Positions 5,992 through 7,961 of a DNA stretch of 7,961 nucleotides are shown here, one piece after another. The DNA is taken from NCBI GenBank assembly GCA_031271065.1, contig JAISWP010000078.1, forward strand, positions 1-7,961, written 5' to 3'. The notes under the pieces are model-generated. The model was not told where the DNA came from. It saw only the letters and a list, made by a program, of their open reading frames with translations, and did not search any database. Source of the DNA: Synergistaceae bacterium (GTDB lineage: Bacteria > Synergistota > Synergistia > Synergistales > Synergistaceae). Position 1 is the stretch's first letter. Each line of letters begins with the position of its first letter. The position numbers and the translations under genes are program-made.

Positions 5992-7961
5992 TCAGCGTAT
6001 CAGCGCCCCCACCGGAAAACTGTCGTCGACCGCCGCCAGAGAGAGAATCTCGCCGTTTTCGTTTTCCGCCTCCGCGGCCAGCAGCATGCCGCTGCTCTCT
6101 ATGCCCCGGAACACAGCGGGCTTGAGGTTGCAGAGCACCAGTATCTTTCTGCCGACCAGCTCATCAGGTTTGAAGAACTCCCTTATGCCGGACACTATCA
6201 CGCGCTTTTCGAAACCCAGATCGAGCCCCAGCTTGCAGAGTTTTTTGGCATGTTCCACCGCCTCGGCGCTCTCTATCCGCGCAACCCTTATCTCCAGCTT
6301 TTTGAAGTCGTCGAGCTCGATCTGCGGCAGATGCTCCGTGTCTATTTTGACGCCTGGCTGGACCGACTCGGGATTCAGCGCGGCAAGACGGGCCATCAGG
6401 CGGGCGTCGTACCCCTCCTTCCACTTTACCACGTCTATCCTGGGGAAGAGCACGTCCCCCTTCTTCACCGTGACCGGCTCACCGTAACTTCCCCAGCCCC
6501 ATTCGCCGTGACGCTCCCGGGAAATATCGCCGGAGAGCCCGAGCTGTTTCTGAATCTTAGCCGCGGCTTCGGGCATGAATGGACAGACCAGGATCGCGGC
6601 GAGCCTCAGCACCTCCCACAGCGTGCGAAGGACCACGTCGAGCCTGTCGTCCGGGTCGTCCCTGCCCAGTTTCCAGGGAGAGGTCTCGTCTATATATTTG
6701 TTGCCGGCCCCTATGAGAGCCCAGAGCGTTTTGAGGGCCGCGTCGAGGGCAAAGTCGTCCATCTGGGAATCCATATCCCTGAGGGTCTCCGCCGCCAGGT
6801 CCCCGAGCGCCGCGTCCACGTCGCGGGCACGCTCGAACACGGAGTTGGGGGGCAATCTGCCGTCCCTGTACTTTTCGATCATCTGGAGGGTGCGGTTCAG
6901 CAGGTTGCCTATGTCATTCGCGAGATCCGAGTTGATCCGGTTCATCATGCCGTGTTCGGAGAAGTCCCCGTCGCTGCCGAAGGGCACCTCCCGCAGGACA
7001 AAATAGCGGAAGGCGTCGGCGCCATAGACGCTGACCATCTCGAAGGGATCGACCACGTTGCCCTTCGACTTGGACATCTTGTCTCCCTCCACTGTCCACC
7101 AGCCGTGAGCGAATACCCGCACCGGCGGATTGAGGTCCATCGCCATCAGCACTGCCGGCCATATCACCGCGTGGAACCTTATTATGTCCTTGCCGACCAT
7201 GTGGCGGACATGAGGCCAGCAGGTCTCCCACTTATCGCCGGGAACCGGATAGCCGGCGGCGGATATGTAGTTGATGAGGGCGTCGAGCCAGACGTAGACA
7301 GTATGGCGCTCGTCTCCCGGCACAGGTATGCCCCATTTCAGGGTGGTGCGGGAGATCGAAAGATCCTGAAGCCCGCTCTTTATGAAACTCATGACCTCGT
7401 TGTAACGGACCTTCGGCATTATAGCGCCGGGGTGCTCCTCATAGTGCTTCACGAGATCGTTTTGGTATTTCGAGAGACGGAAGAAATAACTCTCCTCGGA
7501 CATCCTGACCAGAGGACGCCCGCAGTCGGGACAGAGACGCTCGTCTCCTATCTGGGCCTCCGGCACGTAGGTCTCGCAGGGGACGCAGTACCAGCCCTCG
7601 TAACTTCCCTTGTATATGTCTCCGCGCTCCATCAGCGTCCTGAAGAAATACTGAGTCACCTTTATGTGACGCTCCTCGGTGGTGCGGATGAAGTCGTCGT
7701 TGGAGATATTCAGCGCTTCCCACAGTCTGCGGAAGTTCACCACAACCTCGTCGCAGAGCTCTATCGGCTGCATGCCGCGTTTCTCCGCCGCCTGCTGTAT
7801 CTTCTGACCGTGTTCGTCGGTCCCGGTCAGAAAACGGGTGTCGTCTCCGCGCATCCTGTGCCACCGCGCCAGCGCGTCGCACGCGATCGTCGTGTACGCG
7901 TGCCCTATGTGCGGTACGTCGTTGACGTAGTATATCGGGGTCGTAAGGTAAAACCCGTTTC
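5992..7961 (-). CDS. metG: Methionyl-tRNA synthetase (start codon just outside window)
   Basis: MetRS, a class I enzyme of the cytoplasm, charges tRNA-Met with methionine using ATP. The visible 655 residues begin NGFYLTTPIYYVNDVPHIGH, so only a few N-terminal codons lie beyond the right edge. I extend the gene past the first internal Met (7854) because the HIGH signature (7900-7911) lies upstream of it. The zinc knuckle follows with cysteines at about 125, 128, 143 and 146 of the visible part (CVPC...CPDC). The KMSKS loop is at 7066-7080 (GDKMSKSKGNVVDP), then the anticodon-binding helical domain. The last ~110 residues (about 5995-6325) form a Trbp111/EMAP II-like tRNA-binding domain, beginning near IELDDFKKLEIRVARIE, typical of the dimeric bacterial form. 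All catalytic motifs are intact. tatD follows after 38 nt. Confidence 0.97.
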   Translation of the reverse strand, partial: NGFYLTTPIYYVNDVPHIGHAYTTIACDALARWHRMRGDDTRFLTGTDEHGQKIQQAAEKRGMQPIELCDEVVVNFRRLWEALNISNDDFIRTTEERHIKVTQYFFRTLMERGDIYKGSYEGWYCVPCETYVPEAQIGDERLCPDCGRPLVRMSEESYFFRLSKYQNDLVKHYEEHPGAIMPKVRYNEVMSFIKSGLQDLSISRTTLKWGIPVPGDERHTVYVWLDALINYISAAGYPVPGDKWETCWPHVRHMVGKDIIRFHAVIWPAVLMAMDLNPPVRVFAHGWWTVEGDKMSKSKGNVVDPFEMVSVYGADAFRYFVLREVPFGSDGDFSEHGMMNRINSDLANDIGNLLNRTLQMIEKYRDGRLPPNSVFERARDVDAALGDLAAETLRDMDSQMDDFALDAALKTLWALIGAGNKYIDETSPWKLGRDDPDDRLDVVLRTLWEVLRLAAILVCPFMPEAAAKIQKQLGLSGDISRERHGEWGWGSYGEPVTVKKGDVLFPRIDVVKWKEGYDARLMARLAALNPESVQPGVKIDTEHLPQIELDDFKKLEIRVARIESAEAVEHAKKLCKLGLDLGFEKRVIVSGIREFFKPDELVGRKILVLCNLKPAVFRGIESSGMLLAAEAENENGEILSLAAVDDSFPVGALIR

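Noticed and set aside
5726..6487. 253-codon plus-strand open frame across the tatD/metG junction.
   Set aside because: Antisense to two clear genes; Ser/Arg/Pro-rich shadow translation without a recognisable family.

Overview
The window reads as ordinary chromosomal DNA of a GC-rich anaerobic bacterium. It carries the last five genes of an Rnf operon (rnfD partial, rnfG, rnfE, rnfA, rnfB), which encode a membrane ferredoxin:NAD+ oxidoreductase. Isoleucine ATA and arginine AGG codons are frequent despite the high GC content. Together with the clostridial-type multi-cluster RnfB and the D-G-E-A-B gene order, this makes me lean towards Synergistota or a GC-rich clostridial relative. That placement is inference; no rRNA or other phylogenetic marker is present.

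Layout. From 1 to 3227 on the plus strand, the Rnf genes are tightly packed: 14-bp overlap D/G, 4-bp overlaps G/E and E/A, and 16 nt between A and B. A strong intrinsic terminator (3253-3281) closes the operon. A 272-bp intergenic region follows, holding the terminator, a run of further inverted repeats and a good sigma70-type promoter (3404-3432). This promoter drives a methyl-accepting chemotaxis protein (3500-5044) with an unusually small sensor region. An 87-bp convergent gap with two hairpins separates it from a minus-strand pair: tatD (5132-5953), then metG (5992 to the window end). In transcription order metG comes first, and its start codon lies just beyond the right edge.

How the genes work together. 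RnfB (with RnfC, expected upstream) would exchange electrons with ferredoxin and NAD. RnfA and RnfE hold a membrane iron-sulfur centre. RnfD and RnfG carry covalent FMN, and electron flow is coupled to Na+ or H+ export. The chemotaxis receptor is a separate transcription unit with no visible link to Rnf. metG and tatD are housekeeping genes often neighbours in other bacteria.

I found no mobile element, CRISPR array, RNA gene, defence gene or clearly new system. The points most worth a second look are the array of back-to-back stems after the rnf terminator, the collapsed sensor domain of the receptor, a cysteine trio at the RnfE C-terminus, and a second flavinylation-like motif in the RnfG tail.
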